DNA from: Candolleomyces eurysporus
Lineage: Eukaryota > Basidiomycota > Agaricomycetes > Agaricales > Psathyrellaceae
Assembly (NCBI GenBank): GCA_027579435.1
Contig: JANBPK010001175.1
Span: 1 to 14,423, forward strand
Reading direction: 5' to 3'
DNA: 14,423 bases
Shown here: positions 1 through 8,905 of the stretch, piece by piece
Layout: each line of letters opens with the position of its first letter
Position numbering within the stretch: position 1 is the stretch's first letter
The notes under the pieces: generated by a model
The model's input: only the letters and a program-made list of their open reading frames with translations
Database searches by the model: none
Told to the model about the DNA's origin: nothing
Made by a program: the position numbers and the translations under genes

Positions 1-596
1 ATATTTACCAGTCAACTCCTTCAACTCATCCAAACGAACCGCGTTTTCCCGAGTGATTTCCTCGTTAAGCTTGAATCTTTCCTTCATTTCTTCGAGTCTT
101 CGACCCCTGGACTCGTGCAATGAGCGAAGGAACGCCACCTCGTCTGCACAGGCTTGATAAACGGGGTTTCTATAAAGCATCGATCGGTCAGTTAGCGTAA
201 TCTTGTCAAGTCGACATGGATAACCGTACCTGGAAGACATGTCCTTTCTTTTCTGATCACATCTCACAATTTCGGGCTCAGTGACAAACCGTGTGAAGTA
301 CACGGGCTGCAAAGATGTACCTGTCCAGGTCCTCGAGAGAGTGCAGATGGGGCATGATTTGGTGACAGATCCCTTCGGAGTCAAGGGCAGCAGGAGAGCG
401 CAACACCCCTCACATAGCAAGCCATCTGGATGCACAGAATGAGATATCATTTGCTAGAATTGCAAGGCCACTACTACGCACCGCAGCAAGGGGTCTTCTT
501 GACGGGTTGCTCCTCATCGAACAGCTGTCTTTCGCAGCCTGAGCAAGCTAAAGTCAATGGGGCCTCTCTGTCCTCTAGCGAGTCTGGGGTATTCAT
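1..596 (-). CDS. Gene A: RING-like cysteine-rich domain plus coiled-coil protein (3' end cut by window edge)
   Basis: Proposed exons on the minus strand are 596-482, 425-230 and 169-1, giving 160 residues with no stop before the window edge. The introns are 56 nt (GTGCGT...CAG) and 60 nt (GTACGG...TAG). The start ATG at 596 lies 75 bp from a TATA-like box. Residues 18-66 hold eight regularly placed cysteines (C18, C21, C37, C38, C43, C46, C63, C66) ending in CPIC, the spacing of a RING-type two-zinc fold but with no histidine at the usual position. Residues from about 105 are rich in E, K, R and L with heptad-like leucines, suggesting a coiled coil. Gene R2 next door has the same layout, and its first intron sits at the same phase 1 position after the CC pair. 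RING domains commonly act as E3 ubiquitin ligases; that role is inferred here. A GTAAAT at positions 3-8 could be a further splice donor. Confidence 0.72.
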
Positions 597-1213
597 TGCG
601 GTGAGAATAGAAAATTAGTGACGGTTTGATAGCGGAGTGGTGTGATTAACGACTTCCTTCAGCCCAGTCGATTATATACTATTTTTCGTCTTTGTATTTC
701 AAATCCTTCGCGAACAGAAACACATCCTTATATGTACACAAGGTCAACCATTATGGTCGACAATATACAAGGAAAGGCACGATTAATGCCACCACAAGAC
801 AGTCCAGGGTGAAAGAGGCGTCCCTGATAAGTGCGAAACCGGCGGCGTCTGTGGGCGCTTGTCGGAGGCTGCTTCCATGCCCACGATGGAGCGCCTTAAC
901 AAAGTCGAGAGCGTAATTTGACGAAAATAGCAGGTCAAAGCGCGGTTGCCACGATGGCTCGCCATTTTCGAACTATATAAGTTTCGCACTGCGCTGGTGA
1001 GTACCCGTTTGATCATGAGCTATTCCGCTCCCTTGTTCGCGAGGAGGTGGCGCCAAGCCATGCCAACGCAGATCAACAGAGAGAGCCCTTTGTACTTTGA
1101 ATTATAATAGCCCGGTTACGTACCAACGAAACGAGAAGAACAACCGATAGCAGCCACTCCTGGCGCCGATTTAAGTAGTCCTCCAAAATTTCCTGCACCC
1201 TGTTGTACGGCAA
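597..1213. promoter_or_regulatory. Divergent intergenic region between genes A and R2
   Basis: These 617 bp separate two head-to-head paralogues and must hold both promoters. A second TATA-like stretch, TATATAA at 974-980 on the plus strand, lies 234 bp before the R2 start, which would imply a long leader or an upstream untranslated intron. A single TTCGCGAA occurs at 707-714, the only exact copy in the left half of the window. I see no convincing coding exon here. Confidence 0.45.
671..678 (-). promoter_or_regulatory. TATA-like box of gene A
   Basis: The minus strand reads TATATAAT here, 75 bp upstream of the gene A start. It is the only good TATA match at that distance in the intergenic region. 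Confidence 0.4.
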
Positions 1214-1898
1214 ATGGCAGCTTCTAGCGACCATTACGAGCTCACTGTGGCTTGTGCAGGGTGCCAGCGCCCTCTGTTCTACGAGAGCGACTCGGATCTG
1301 AGGAAGACGCGCTGTTGTGGTGAGTCCCTTTGTTTGACCGTCTTCGAAATTCTCCTTGATTCATCCTTTAAATCAGACGCGATCATATGCAGAGCATGCG
1401 TAGTGACCGTCCTTCCTTTGAGTCCAGGCAGCTCCAAGATTGAGAAGTGTCCTGTATGCACGACTGTTGGTGCATGGACGGAAGAGACACTACAACTCGT
1501 ACACATGAAGTTCCAATACTCAGAACGTGACCACATAAAACAGAAAGATCTGGGTGTAGGGTGAGTGGCTATATAAGCCGGTGATAGCTACGAGCCAGGT
1601 TCAGTACCTAACAGTTTTTCACATTCGCAGTGATGCCCCGGCTCCCACCCTCCAGGAACTGGAGATTCTTCGTAAAATTCGAGAAGAACTGGCCTGGGAA
1701 GTTGCAAGTCTGCAGGAGCAACAGGAACTGAATGAAGGAGCACTACAACACTACTGCTCTCGCTACAAAGGTTTGACGGAGACGGCTAAGCGATATCAGG
1801 ATTTGAAAAGCGACATCGACCATAAGATTGGTCTCTTACAAGACATGAATGGAGTCTCGTCCAAGCGGGTGGACAGGTTTTATAAGGAGGCACTATGA
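1214..1898 (+). CDS. Gene R2: RING-like cysteine-rich domain plus coiled-coil protein, paralogue of gene A
   Basis: Proposed exons are 1214-1319, 1377-1560 and 1631-1898, giving 185 aa. Intron 1 (57 nt, GTGAGT...CAG, phase 1) can be read through in frame; splicing it out makes the protein match gene A (CCD followed by two hydrophobics and C). Intron 2 (70 nt, GTGAGT...CAG, phase 2) is required because frame 1 stops at 1562. Eight cysteines (C14, C17, C34, C35, C40, C43, C60, C63) form a RING-like pattern ending in CPVC and lacking the usual histidine. After a conserved TWT/AWT element come about 90 residues rich in E, L, K and Q (from about residue 97), probably a coiled coil. A ubiquitin-ligase or oligomeric scaffold role is inferred from architecture only. 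Its 3' end faces gene B, 145 bp away. Confidence 0.78.
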
Positions 1899-2043
1899 GA
1901 TCCAGGGAGCATGTTCTCGTGATCACACAAGACGAAGGAGCCAGCTATAAAGAACATGTAGATGTGTATTGGTTTTTATATCTGGATAGTGTCAAGTTCG
2001 AATGATAATTGTGTAGTACCCGCGACGAGGGAGCAAAGATTGC

Positions 2044-2910
2044 TCAAGCTGAGCAGCGAAGATCGTAGCGGCCAAGGGCGTTGTTAACGGCCTCATTGAG
2101 GGCGTGAATGGCCTGCACGACTTCTTGAAGGAGGACCAAATGCTGATATAGAGACCGTCAGCTTGACCACAAGAACTGACTGTAAAGGATGAATCTTACA
2201 TCGCAAGGCGGAGGCGGAGGGAGGTCACGGCGTTCGATATCCACGTCCGCCTGGAGTTCCTCGCTGTCGGGATCATGCATGGGATAGTCCTCGTCATTAC
2301 TGGCAAATAGGTTGGTAGAGGTGGTATAATTGGTAGTGGGGAGATGGTGACCGCGAGTATCGGGATGCATGAGGACGAAGGTCGGTTGACTACGGTCTTG
2401 GTCGTCCTGGTTGCGAGGAGGCTGAACGTCTTGAGTGTCACTGAACGACTCGTCGGCGTCCTGATCGTACTGAGAGCGACTGAACGATTCGTATGGGTAC
2501 CGAATGTCCTGGCCGAGAGAGAATTGGACCTCCTGGGAGTCCTCGCTTTGAGATCCGTGCTCCCTCTCGTCCTTGTCTTGCTGTTCGTCCCAGATCGGGG
2601 AATGGCAGAGCCGAGGTGTGCTCCCTCCCAGAACGCCACGCACCNATGCCGACGCCGAAGGAGAGACGGCCTACGTCCACAATGTCAGTACTAAGATTGA
2701 ATAATGAGAGGGAGAACAGACCCTCGGCGTCGAAGGCGGACTCATGGTGGACGCTCGCGAACTGGAGGCAGCCCGTGCCTTTGGAGACCGGATGGGAGCG
2801 TGTTTCACACCCTTCAGNCTTGATTTTGACCTCTTACGTCGACGAATGAGCCAGAGGATAGCCCTCGAAAGAGATGGAGGAAGGTGAATGTCGGACTTTA
2901 TGGTCAACAT
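2044..2910 (-). CDS. Gene B: acidic low-complexity hypothetical protein
   Basis: Proposed exons on the minus strand are 2910-2722, 2670-2200 and 2142-2044, giving 252 aa. Intron 1 (51 nt) removes an in-frame stop and has a good branch site (TACTGAC) and a TAG acceptor, but its donor GTCTGT is atypical, so the N-terminus is less certain. Intron 2 (57 nt, GTAAGA...CAG) is strong. The protein starts with a basic stretch (IRRRKRSKS, residues 22-30), continues with a long acidic region rich in D, Q and S, then a run of five prolines, and ends in a predicted helix (HLVLLQEVVQAIHALNEAV). I recognise no domain. The basic N-terminus could be a nuclear localisation signal (inference). N bases at 2645 and 2818 leave two residues unknown. 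The gene is divergent from gene C and convergent with R2. Confidence 0.62.
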
Positions 2911-2990
2911 CCTGGGCCCTGCCGTGTGGAGTTTAGGATCAAGACTAGTCCTGGAGAGAAGTCGGGGGAATGGGAGATTGACTTCACCCC

Positions 2991-2998
2991 TTTTAAAT
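2991..2998 (-). promoter_or_regulatory. TATA-like box of gene B
   Basis: The minus strand reads TTTAAAAG about 80 bp upstream of the gene B start, within a short A/T-rich stretch between G-rich flanks. Confidence 0.35.
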
Positions 2999-3289
2999 CC
3001 CCCCTTTTATCTTGTTGAGGACCTCTGTCGATAGCTGTCATACTCAAGCCTGGCGAAGGACATGTCTTCGGAGGTGTGATCGACGAAAGGTAGTCGAGTG
3101 ATGGTCAGGAGGGTAAGACTACCAAAAGCGGGTTGCACCATATTTGGATGTGATCGAGAGCGATCAGGTGTGATGGTGTCGAGGTGCTCTCCCCTATGCT
3201 CTCGCTTTCATTGCAGGACCTTTCCTCAATCAACATGGCGCTCTCTGTCTCATATGGGAGGGAGGAAGACCGCCCCTCAAGTTCAGCTC

Positions 3290-3295
3290 TATAAA
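3290..3295 (+). promoter_or_regulatory. TATA box of gene C
   Basis: TATAAA lies 75 bp upstream of the ATG at 3365. It supports that start over the upstream in-frame methionine at 3098, which would precede the TATA box. Confidence 0.5.
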
Positions 3296-3364
3296 CACAG
3301 CTCCTTTACCTCCTCAGAATCCCCACGTCCCGGACCCCGTCGCCTGGCACCCGTCCTGCGCATT

Positions 3365-4184
3365 ATGCTGGTTGCCTGTGGAATTTGCTTCGATGCACTC
3401 CATCATGCTCATAGACCTGCCTGTCGTTTGGTCTGCGGTATGTATACATTCTGTCTTTATTCTGTCAATCACTCCCTCACTTTTGACCGAGAGCAGGGCA
3501 CGTTTTCTGTGCGTCATGTTGCGACCGCCTCATCGTCGCTGGACACTCTTGCGCCTTCAAATGCTCAGGCAACTTCCCCTTGGACTATCGGCATGTCAAG
3601 TCCCTGCATCTATCCGTGTTTCCCATCAAAGTGAATGATAGACGTCGTGCCCAGCTCTATTACACCTTCCTGAAGGACACGGTAGGGACGTGTAATTTCT
3701 TTTCCGGCCCTATACCAGACGACGATGCATCAGCGGCCTTACAGTGAGCCTTCGTATCCTTGAAACTTTTTCTTCCGCTTACGGCTTTCACTTTTAGATC
3801 CATCGCGTCCAACAAAGTTCGAGAAGGCCTTCTCCAGGAACAGTGTGCTTCCCTCGTGCACGCTCTGAAGCTCGAGAGAATGGTCACAGAACGTCTCTCT
3901 CAAGTTCTGAAGCGGAACGAAGCTCAGTTGCTTATTCTTGCCAGAGAAGAAGCCGACTTGCGTGTCACCATCATGAACCACCGCCAAACATTACTTGCGG
4001 AAGAGGTGATTGGTCGAGATCTCAAAATCGAGCTAGGCCGTCTCCGGGGAAAGGTTCGTATCTTATAACTCACGCTTGAAAGTCGTCGATCCTGATTTTT
4101 TGGGGCTTCGAATCATTGAAGATTGACCGCGAGCGGAAACTGGTGTCTCATCTCCTCCAACAAGGTATGGCTCCACCTCCGTGA
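3365..4184 (+). CDS. Gene C: C3HC4-like RING finger protein with coiled-coil C-terminus
   Basis: Proposed exons are 3365-3437, 3497-3743, 3798-4053 and 4122-4184, giving 212 aa. Introns are 59 nt (GTATGT), 54 nt (GTGAGC) and 68 nt (GTTCGT, branch CTGAT). The RING motif is at the extreme N-terminus: C5-x2-C8, C24-G-H26-V-F-C29-x2-C32, then C43-x3-C47, one residue wider than the usual final C-x2-C. Residues from about 107 to the end are rich in E, L, R and Q with a heptad feel, so likely a coiled coil. RING plus coiled coil suggests an E3 ubiquitin ligase that oligomerises or binds partners through its helix; the substrate is unknown. At the 3' end GTATGG at 4165 with CGACAG at 4221 could form one more intron, changing the tail to ASAHFHN and a stop at 4240. 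A broken second copy lies at 6034-6880. Confidence 0.75.
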
Positions 4185-4490
4185 TCAATGGCAGTCGTGT
4201 ATGCTTACCACCTCTCGACAGCCAGCGCCCATTTCCATAACTGACTGGACTTCGTTCGCCGAACTTATCTCCCCATCATATCCGGTTCCAAGTCTACGAG
4301 ACAAGTGTACGAGATTATCATAGCAGTATTTTGTCAATGTTACGCGCTTGTAATTCAGAGAGCTCGTGTACTTGAACCTCCTCAAACGGGATCAGCGTTG
4401 ATCAAGGTATGGATTTGTGCCCGCCAGCTTCGACAAGGTCTCGGGCGTAGCCATAGACCCAATGCGAATGAATGAGTCATCGAAGGTGAC
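4185..4490. other. Spacer downstream of gene C, no gene seen
   Basis: Apart from the part up to about 4264 that is duplicated at 6637-6880, I see no coding exon, RNA gene or repeat here. The short ORFs on both strands have no recognisable composition. Confidence 0.4.
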
Positions 4491-4650
4491 TGCTTGGACT
4501 CGAAGGGACGTGGTGCTGGCGCCGTTAGAGTCCAAGCACCTCAGCTATTGGTGCCGTTAGCGTCAAAGCACCTCAGCCACTCAAAGGGGCTGTGTTAGAA
4601 GAGTCCAAGCACCTCAGCCATTGGTGCCGTTAGCGTCCAAGCACCTCATT
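4491..4650. repeat. 32-bp minisatellite with flanking inverted copy
   Basis: The core TCMAAGCACCTCA recurs at 4531, 4563, 4604 and 4636, spaced 32, 41 and 32 bp, and the linking block TTGGTGCCGTTAGCGT recurs at 4549 and 4621. The 11-mer TGCTTGGACTC at 4491-4501 is the exact reverse complement of 4528-4538, so the left end can form a hairpin. The array ends about 65 bp before the TATA box of gene G and may be part of its upstream regulatory region or a decayed repeat (inference). Confidence 0.8.
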
Positions 4651-4713
4651 CACGCCCGGAGCTAGGGGCACCGTCATTGTGCTTTAGAGACAAAGCACAG
4701 TACGAGCCCTCTG

Positions 4714-4721
4714 TATATATA
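4714..4721 (+). promoter_or_regulatory. TATA box of gene G
   Basis: TATATATA lies 119 bp upstream of the chosen ATG at 4833. The sequence between is C-rich with pyrimidine runs, typical of a fungal leader. Confidence 0.45.
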
Positions 4722-4832
4722 CTGGGGGACTCCCGTTCCCCTTGGTCTAATACTCATCCCCCCCCCAGTCCTGCGAGTAGATCGACGACCTGCACTCGTA
4801 ACTACCCTAGCCCACCAGCACCATTTCAAACA

Positions 4833-5480
4833 ATGGCCTATACAAGCTCCATTCACAATAATCTTTACAGTACTTCAGCGTACTCCTCTCTGACCGGGGC
4901 CACTTCTGAGTTTACTTGTCCTCGCCACCACCGCATCGATCTAGCCTCTGCTGTCCCTGTTCCACCTGCTAGTGGCCATCCACAGAGAAAGCCTTCAGAC
5001 TCTGTCTTGTTTGATTACAATGGCCACAGGGGACAAGGAGTTCCAATGAAAGAGTTCTTGGACTCTAATCCTTCAAAACTAGCCACCATGATTGTAGGTG
5101 CTGGTGATCACGTTCTCGCCGGCAGGTGCACTCCCTTCCAGGAAAACTTTCACATTATGGTAAGTCCAAATTCGATAATTATAACACGCCGGTCCCTCCA
5201 ATGCTTATCAAAAATGATCTTTATCTATCTCGAAAAGCTGAGCATGGTCGGCTACTCAAACTCTGAAACAAATCATAGCTGTGCGATCAGCGTTGTTGAC
5301 CCGAACGGCTCACCCATCACGCGCGCTAGCCTCGGCGCTAAAATCTCTCGGCATGTGTATAGTTATGTTGCAGACCGTCACCACGAGCGCCGCATCCAAT
5401 TCGAACACCTCGTCTTGGTGGGCTTGCACCTCGTTCAAGGCAATGTCTGGCAGGCTGACATCGCCTGCGACGCTCTTTAG
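4833..5480 (+). CDS. Gene G: hypothetical protein of an Agaricomycete family
   Basis: Proposed exons are 4833-5159 and 5238-5480, giving 189 aa. The 78-nt intron has a perfect GTAAGT donor, and its AAG acceptor keeps the frame. It could be read through, but splicing restores a smooth stretch (FHIMLSMVGYS...) in place of an A/T-rich insert. The ATG at 4833 has a good context (CAAACAATGG) and follows the TATA box; an earlier in-frame ATG at 4677 precedes it. The N-terminal third is S/T/P-rich and low complexity. The remainder has the layout GVPMKEFL..., a DPNGSPITRASLGAKI element, a helix with HVYSYV, and a C-terminal FEHLVLVGL...WQAD. I recall this layout from hypothetical proteins common in mushroom-forming fungi, from memory only. 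No enzymatic motif, signal peptide or membrane helix is visible; the function is unknown. Confidence 0.72.
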   Translation: MAYTSSIHNNLYSTSAYSSLTGATSEFTCPRHHRIDLASAVPVPPASGHPQRKPSDSVLFDYNGHRGQGVPMKEFLDSNPSKLATMIVGAGDHVLAGRCTPFQENFHIMVSPNSIIITRRSLQCLSKMIFIYLEKLSMVGYSNSETNHSCAISVVDPNGSPITRASLGAKISRHVYSYVADRHHERRIQFEHLVLVGLHLVQGNVWQADIACDAL

Positions 5481-5621
5481 ATCACGCAGAAGTCATTGTA
5501 GATATTATATATATATATTTCATAGACAGACCTCCTACATTTTTCTATTCTTGCTTTCCCTTTATTTGACAGCTTCCCGTTTCCTCCCAATCAACCAATT
5601 ATCAAGTCAATAGACCGTTTT

Positions 5622-5924
5622 CTATATCGCCCTAAAGATGACTTGGAAGTTTCTTCCTTCGAAATTCCCGACCATTCGACATATGGATCCGAGACCAATT
5701 TCCATCAGCTGGTCGGTTCCATGGCCAGCAATCTCAAAGTATAATTCTTCCGGGAAGCCCACGAACCGGCTTCTGGGAGGTAGCTGAAGGCTTCGACGAT
5801 CGTTTAGGTTCTCACTCGGCGAGGAAACTCGGCTGCTCAAGAAGACCTCCCCCAGTGCCAGCGAACAGTTTGGTTTCAAGTTCACATCCTGAAGCGGGTC
5901 TCCATTTCTATCCAAGTTGATCTA
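5622..5924 (-). other. Weak minus-strand ORF, possible exon remnant
   Basis: An open frame of about 97 codons has no upstream ATG, but a TAG that could be a splice acceptor (5922-5924) directly precedes it, so it may be a terminal exon of a lost gene. It includes GFPEELYFEIAGH, which loosely resembles the leucine/proline start of an F-box, but the remainder does not support that family. No donor or first exon was found upstream. It adjoins the decayed gene C copy and may simply be part of the same degraded tract. Confidence 0.22.
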
Positions 5925-6033
5925 CGGATCCAATAATCAGCGCCACCGCATTACTTCTTGCAGCCAGCTTCAACTGAGTGATGAAGGGGCTTATTGGCAG
6001 ATCCCACTTAAAGACTTGGTCAGACGCTCGGTG

Positions 6034-6096
6034 TTATTCTTGCCAGAGAAGAAGCCGATTTGCGTGTTACCATCATGAACCGTCGCCAAACATTAC
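6034..6096 (+). pseudogene. Fragment of a second gene C copy (coiled-coil part)
   Basis: These 63 bp match gene C positions 3932-3994 with four mismatches by eye and no gaps, covering the part that encodes LILAREEADLRVTIMN. Matching stops abruptly on both sides. The next section of gene C (from 4022) is found 540 bp further on in the opposite orientation. Confidence 0.8.
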
Positions 6097-6371
6097 ATGG
6101 GCCAGATGTCCACCAATCCCTGCCTTGTCCAAAGAGAAAACGTCGAGCGACCTAACCTCATCGTCTCTCATGACAAGACTGATGCGTTGGCCTGTGCTCG
6201 ACTGCAGCTATCCGTGGTGTCTGGGACGTTCTAATCGCACTGGGATGACATCAGACATGCCGTACCCCGCAGAAAAACAAAGGCTTGGAGACGTAGAGTA
6301 GCAATTGAGTCCACATGGCAACCGTAGTTGGTAACAGATAGCTCAACCCAAAGCTGCTAGTAGGTACAGGA

Positions 6372-6636
6372 TCACTTCCTCCTATTTGCCTTCCTCAGGT
6401 TCACGTTATGAGTACCGGCACATTGGGTTGCCTACACGTCTTTTCGTCAGCCCCCCTTTTACAAGTTGAATAATATCAAGAAATACATACCGCAGCAGCA
6501 GTCGTATACACAGCACCACCGCCACCACCGCCAGGCAGACCTCGCTCGAGGAGTTCATCCAAAAGCTCGCGCGTGAGCTCAGAGAGAAGGTCACGGCGTT
6601 CAAGGTTGTCGAACTAGATGTTTTCAATTCCGAGCT
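6372..6636 (-). other. Possible two-exon coding remnant beside the inverted gene C fragment
   Basis: On the minus strand an open frame from 6613 to 6491 encodes FDNLERRDLLSELTRELL, then a glycine run and a TTAAA end. It joins through a plausible 59-nt intron (GTATGT donor at 6490, branch GCTGACG, TAG acceptor at 6432) to a final exon ending in a TGA at 6372-6374. Composition (L/E/R helix then polyglycine) looks protein-like. The frame is closed upstream by a TAG at 6614-6616, which could itself be a splice acceptor. No start was found. It may have been the same-strand neighbour or 3' extension of the gene C copy before the inversion. Confidence 0.3.
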
Positions 6637-6880
6637 GTTCGGCAATCGCGGATGAAGTCCAGTCAGGCCTGGAAACGGGCGCTGGCCACTGTCGAGAGGT
6701 GGTAAGTATGCCATCGATCACGGAGGTGGAGCCATGCCTTGTTGGAGGAGATGCGAGACCAGTTTCCGTTCGCGGTCAATCTTCGATGATTTGAAGCCCT
6801 AAAGAATCAGGATCGATGACTTTCAAGCGCTAGTTATAAGATACGAACCTTTCCCGGGAGACGACCTAGGTCGATTTTGA
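6637..6880 (-). pseudogene. Inverted fragment of a second gene C copy (3' end with intron)
   Basis: Read on the minus strand, 6880-6637 matches gene C positions 4022-4264 at roughly 90 percent by eye, with a 7-bp deletion and a 3-bp insertion. The match includes the intron equivalent to 4054-4121 with both splice sites, the last exon (IDRERKLVSHLLQQ) and downstream sequence. Keeping the intron shows DNA duplication, not retrocopying. The fragment has no start codon or RING domain, so it is not a functional gene as seen. Confidence 0.85.
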
Positions 6881-7317
6881 CGGCACATGAAGAAGTGACG
6901 TATTGAGCTGTGATGGCTCGGGCCAATGGGAATGTTGGGCCCTAGGGGCTCGTGTATGCCTCCGACGCTTGAGTAGACGTTGGAGGGAAAAGGGGGAGAA
7001 ATTGAGCAGAAGCAGGGACCCGAGAACAGGAGAGAAGGAGCTAGGAGGTTGAGGAGCATTTCCAAAAATTAGCGAAAACAAAAAANGGTCCGGAATTTGT
7101 CCGGTCAGCCGGCGCGACAACCTCTTCCCTCCACCTTCCAACCACCTTCACCGTCATTTCGACCGTGCAGCTTGAAACCACATTCCACAACTTCCCCATA
7201 GCGCGAACTCTTCAGCGATGTTGCTTGCGTATGAGGCAAAGAATGTCAGAGGATGAGGCTCAAGGCTGAAGGATAGCTCGCCGAATGGCAAACAGTCTTT
7301 CCAAAGATGCGTTGATG
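6881..7317. other. Spacer between the gene C copy and the LTR, no gene seen
   Basis: The stretch is purine-rich around 6970-7080, contains an A-rich run with an N at 7086 and two direct copies of GTCCGG nearby, but shows no supported exon, RNA gene or clear transposon end. Confidence 0.35.
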
Positions 7318-8662
7318 TGCAGGTAGCGAACTAGGGCTCTCTAACCAACAAAACTATAGAACTCAAACACACACACAACCACAACAACACAACACACCAA
7401 ATACCTTTGTGAAGATAAAGGCGGGCAAGGGGTATAGGTAAAAGCTCTAAGTCGAGTCGACAGAGGCTTCTAGAACTCTTCTTGTACAATCGCAAGTTCG
7501 AGGGGGAGCTAAGGCTCAACCAGCAACGATAGATATGCTTCACGAAGTGACTTCGCTAACACACGGTGGGGTTCGAGATACGACGGATAACTTCGCGAAC
7601 AGAGAACACGGTCTCAAGCAACTTTAACGCAAGAACGATTCGATAAACGCAAGCGACACAACTCTGATTGACTTCGCGAACTTAAACACTCTTTCTCGAT
7701 AACAGATGGCTCTCGTAGATTCCTGGGAACACGGTCCCGACGCGAAATACAAACGTTAGCTACCCGCTAATGCTAATACAAGTAAAACAGAGACGTATAT
7801 ATATGTAATTAATGTTTGGCAAACAGACAGAGAAACAAACAGATGACAGAGACAGAGAGAGATAAGAAACACGATCATATGAGGGTATCGAAGGCCGAGA
7901 GTTGAGTCTCGAACTTTGGAACACAGTCCAGGCGCTTCGCGAACCTGTTCTAGACGCGGCTGTTATCGAGTCCGCATGGATATTCACCGAGGATTGCTTC
8001 CGGAGAGCGCGCCCTTCCGTTCGCGCACCTAATCCGACGAATTGATCCGACTTTTGGGTGCTTGGCTCCACCAAGCCATACTGCTTCACTACTCTGCTGA
8101 CTCTTTCTTTCTCTTGGCTATGGACAGGCTGACTGAGCTTCGGGTAGATGACCACATAAATTTTAGTCGTTCTTTCCGGTTTTCCGAGCAGGTTCACGAA
8201 CTTCGGATTAGCTGTCCGATGTTGATCACCGCTTCCGTTCCTTCCCATTCGGGTCACGTCAACGCTTATTGACTTAGCGGATCGCTCATCAATTCTCGAA
8301 GCCACCGGCTGCTTTGTGAAGTCTTCTGCTTAGCGAATGTCAGGGCGAATTCCCTTGTAATATGCACAACTCCCTCCAGCATCGTACCTCGCCAGGTCAG
8401 GCATGCTGGTTAGACTTCGAATAATATGACTGCGTTTCAGATACGCTCGCGAGACCTTCGTGAACTTAAAGTGTCGTCGCTGAACCGTCTTACTCAACGT
8501 TCTTTCGTACTCTAGGGCGTCTGCTTAGTTGACAGTCAGGGATAACTCCAACTCTTATATTTCCCGTCCTTCAAGAAGATCTCTTTAATTATCTACGTCG
8601 ATTCGCGAACTTTACGAATAGATTCGCGAATTTGAGAGGGTGTCTACGCAGACGGCGTATCA
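7318..8662 (-). repeat. Probable 3' LTR of the gypsy element
   Basis: In element orientation the LTR would start with TGATACGC at 8662, directly after the polypurine tract GGGGGGAGA, as expected for a 3' LTR beginning with TG. The other end is set at about 7318-7320, where the plus strand reads TGTGCAGG (CA terminus in element orientation), but this is a guess because no second LTR is visible. A TATA-like run at 7796-7804 (minus strand) could be the U3 promoter, giving U3 of about 860 bp and R-U5 of about 480 bp. Five exact TTCGCGAA sites lie inside. An ORF of 181 codons (8305-7760 minus) has no protein-like features and looks accidental. Confidence 0.55.
7796..7804 (-). promoter_or_regulatory. 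Putative LTR TATA box
   Basis: The alternating TATATATAT run sits about two thirds of the way through the LTR in element orientation, a usual place for the U3 promoter. It could be a simple-sequence accident. Confidence 0.3.
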
Positions 8663-8671
8663 TCTCCCCCC
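8663..8671 (-). promoter_or_regulatory. Polypurine tract next to the 3' LTR
   Basis: The minus strand reads GGGGGGAGA, preceded by TTAAGTC and followed at once by the TG of the LTR. Polypurine tracts prime plus-strand DNA synthesis in Ty3/gypsy elements. The same block with its upstream GAGGACAG recurs at 13923-13931. Confidence 0.6.
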
Positions 8672-8905
8672 GACTTAAGATCTTCACTGTCCTCAGTGAA
8701 CAGTTGGTCTGACATCTGTCTGCTTTCAACTCCACGTTATCTCCCTTCCGGACGACTTCTCCCCGTACAACGGCCGAGGTCGCGACTTGCTCTAGCGCCG
8801 ACTTTCCAAATAAGGCAACCGCGCGCCTGCCCATCAAAGTTTCTTGGACGCGTCGTACATTACGTCTAAGCGTCACTCTCGATCGCTCCTTTGGAAAACT
8901 TTTCT
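8672..8905 (-). other. Retroelement sequence between antisense gene D and the 3' LTR
   Basis: A short minus-strand frame reads MSDQLFTEDSEDLKSGG and runs through the polypurine tract to a stop. It echoes the AEDSISFKSGGEEYA reading at the second tract near 13930. A longer minus-strand frame (8876-8589) overlaps it, but neither has a clear start or known domain. I treat the region as 3' untranslated or decayed coding sequence of the element. Confidence 0.35.

Noticed and set aside
2344..2849. Plus-strand ORFs opposite gene B
   Set aside because: They mirror the D/Q/S-rich coding frame of gene B and lack splice or start context.
3098..3364. In-frame upstream extension of gene C to an ATG at 3098
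   Set aside because: The TATAAA at 3290 lies inside this extension and the added residues look like non-coding translation; the ATG at 3365 sits just before the RING motif.
6097..6234. Plus-strand frame of 45 codons with QRENVERPNL, continuing past a stop with SHWDDIRHAVP
   Set aside because: The first part faintly recalls a RecQ-helicase-like segment, but it is too short, interrupted and unsupported by neighbouring motifs to call.
7086..7110. Repeated GTCCGG near an A-rich run as a possible DNA-transposon end
   Set aside because: No matching inverted end or target duplication was found in the window.
7760..8305. Minus-strand ORF of 181 codons inside the LTR
   Set aside because: Mixed composition with a run of S/L/V from simple repeats, no motif and no homologous frame elsewhere in the window. 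It is better explained as chance openness of LTR sequence.
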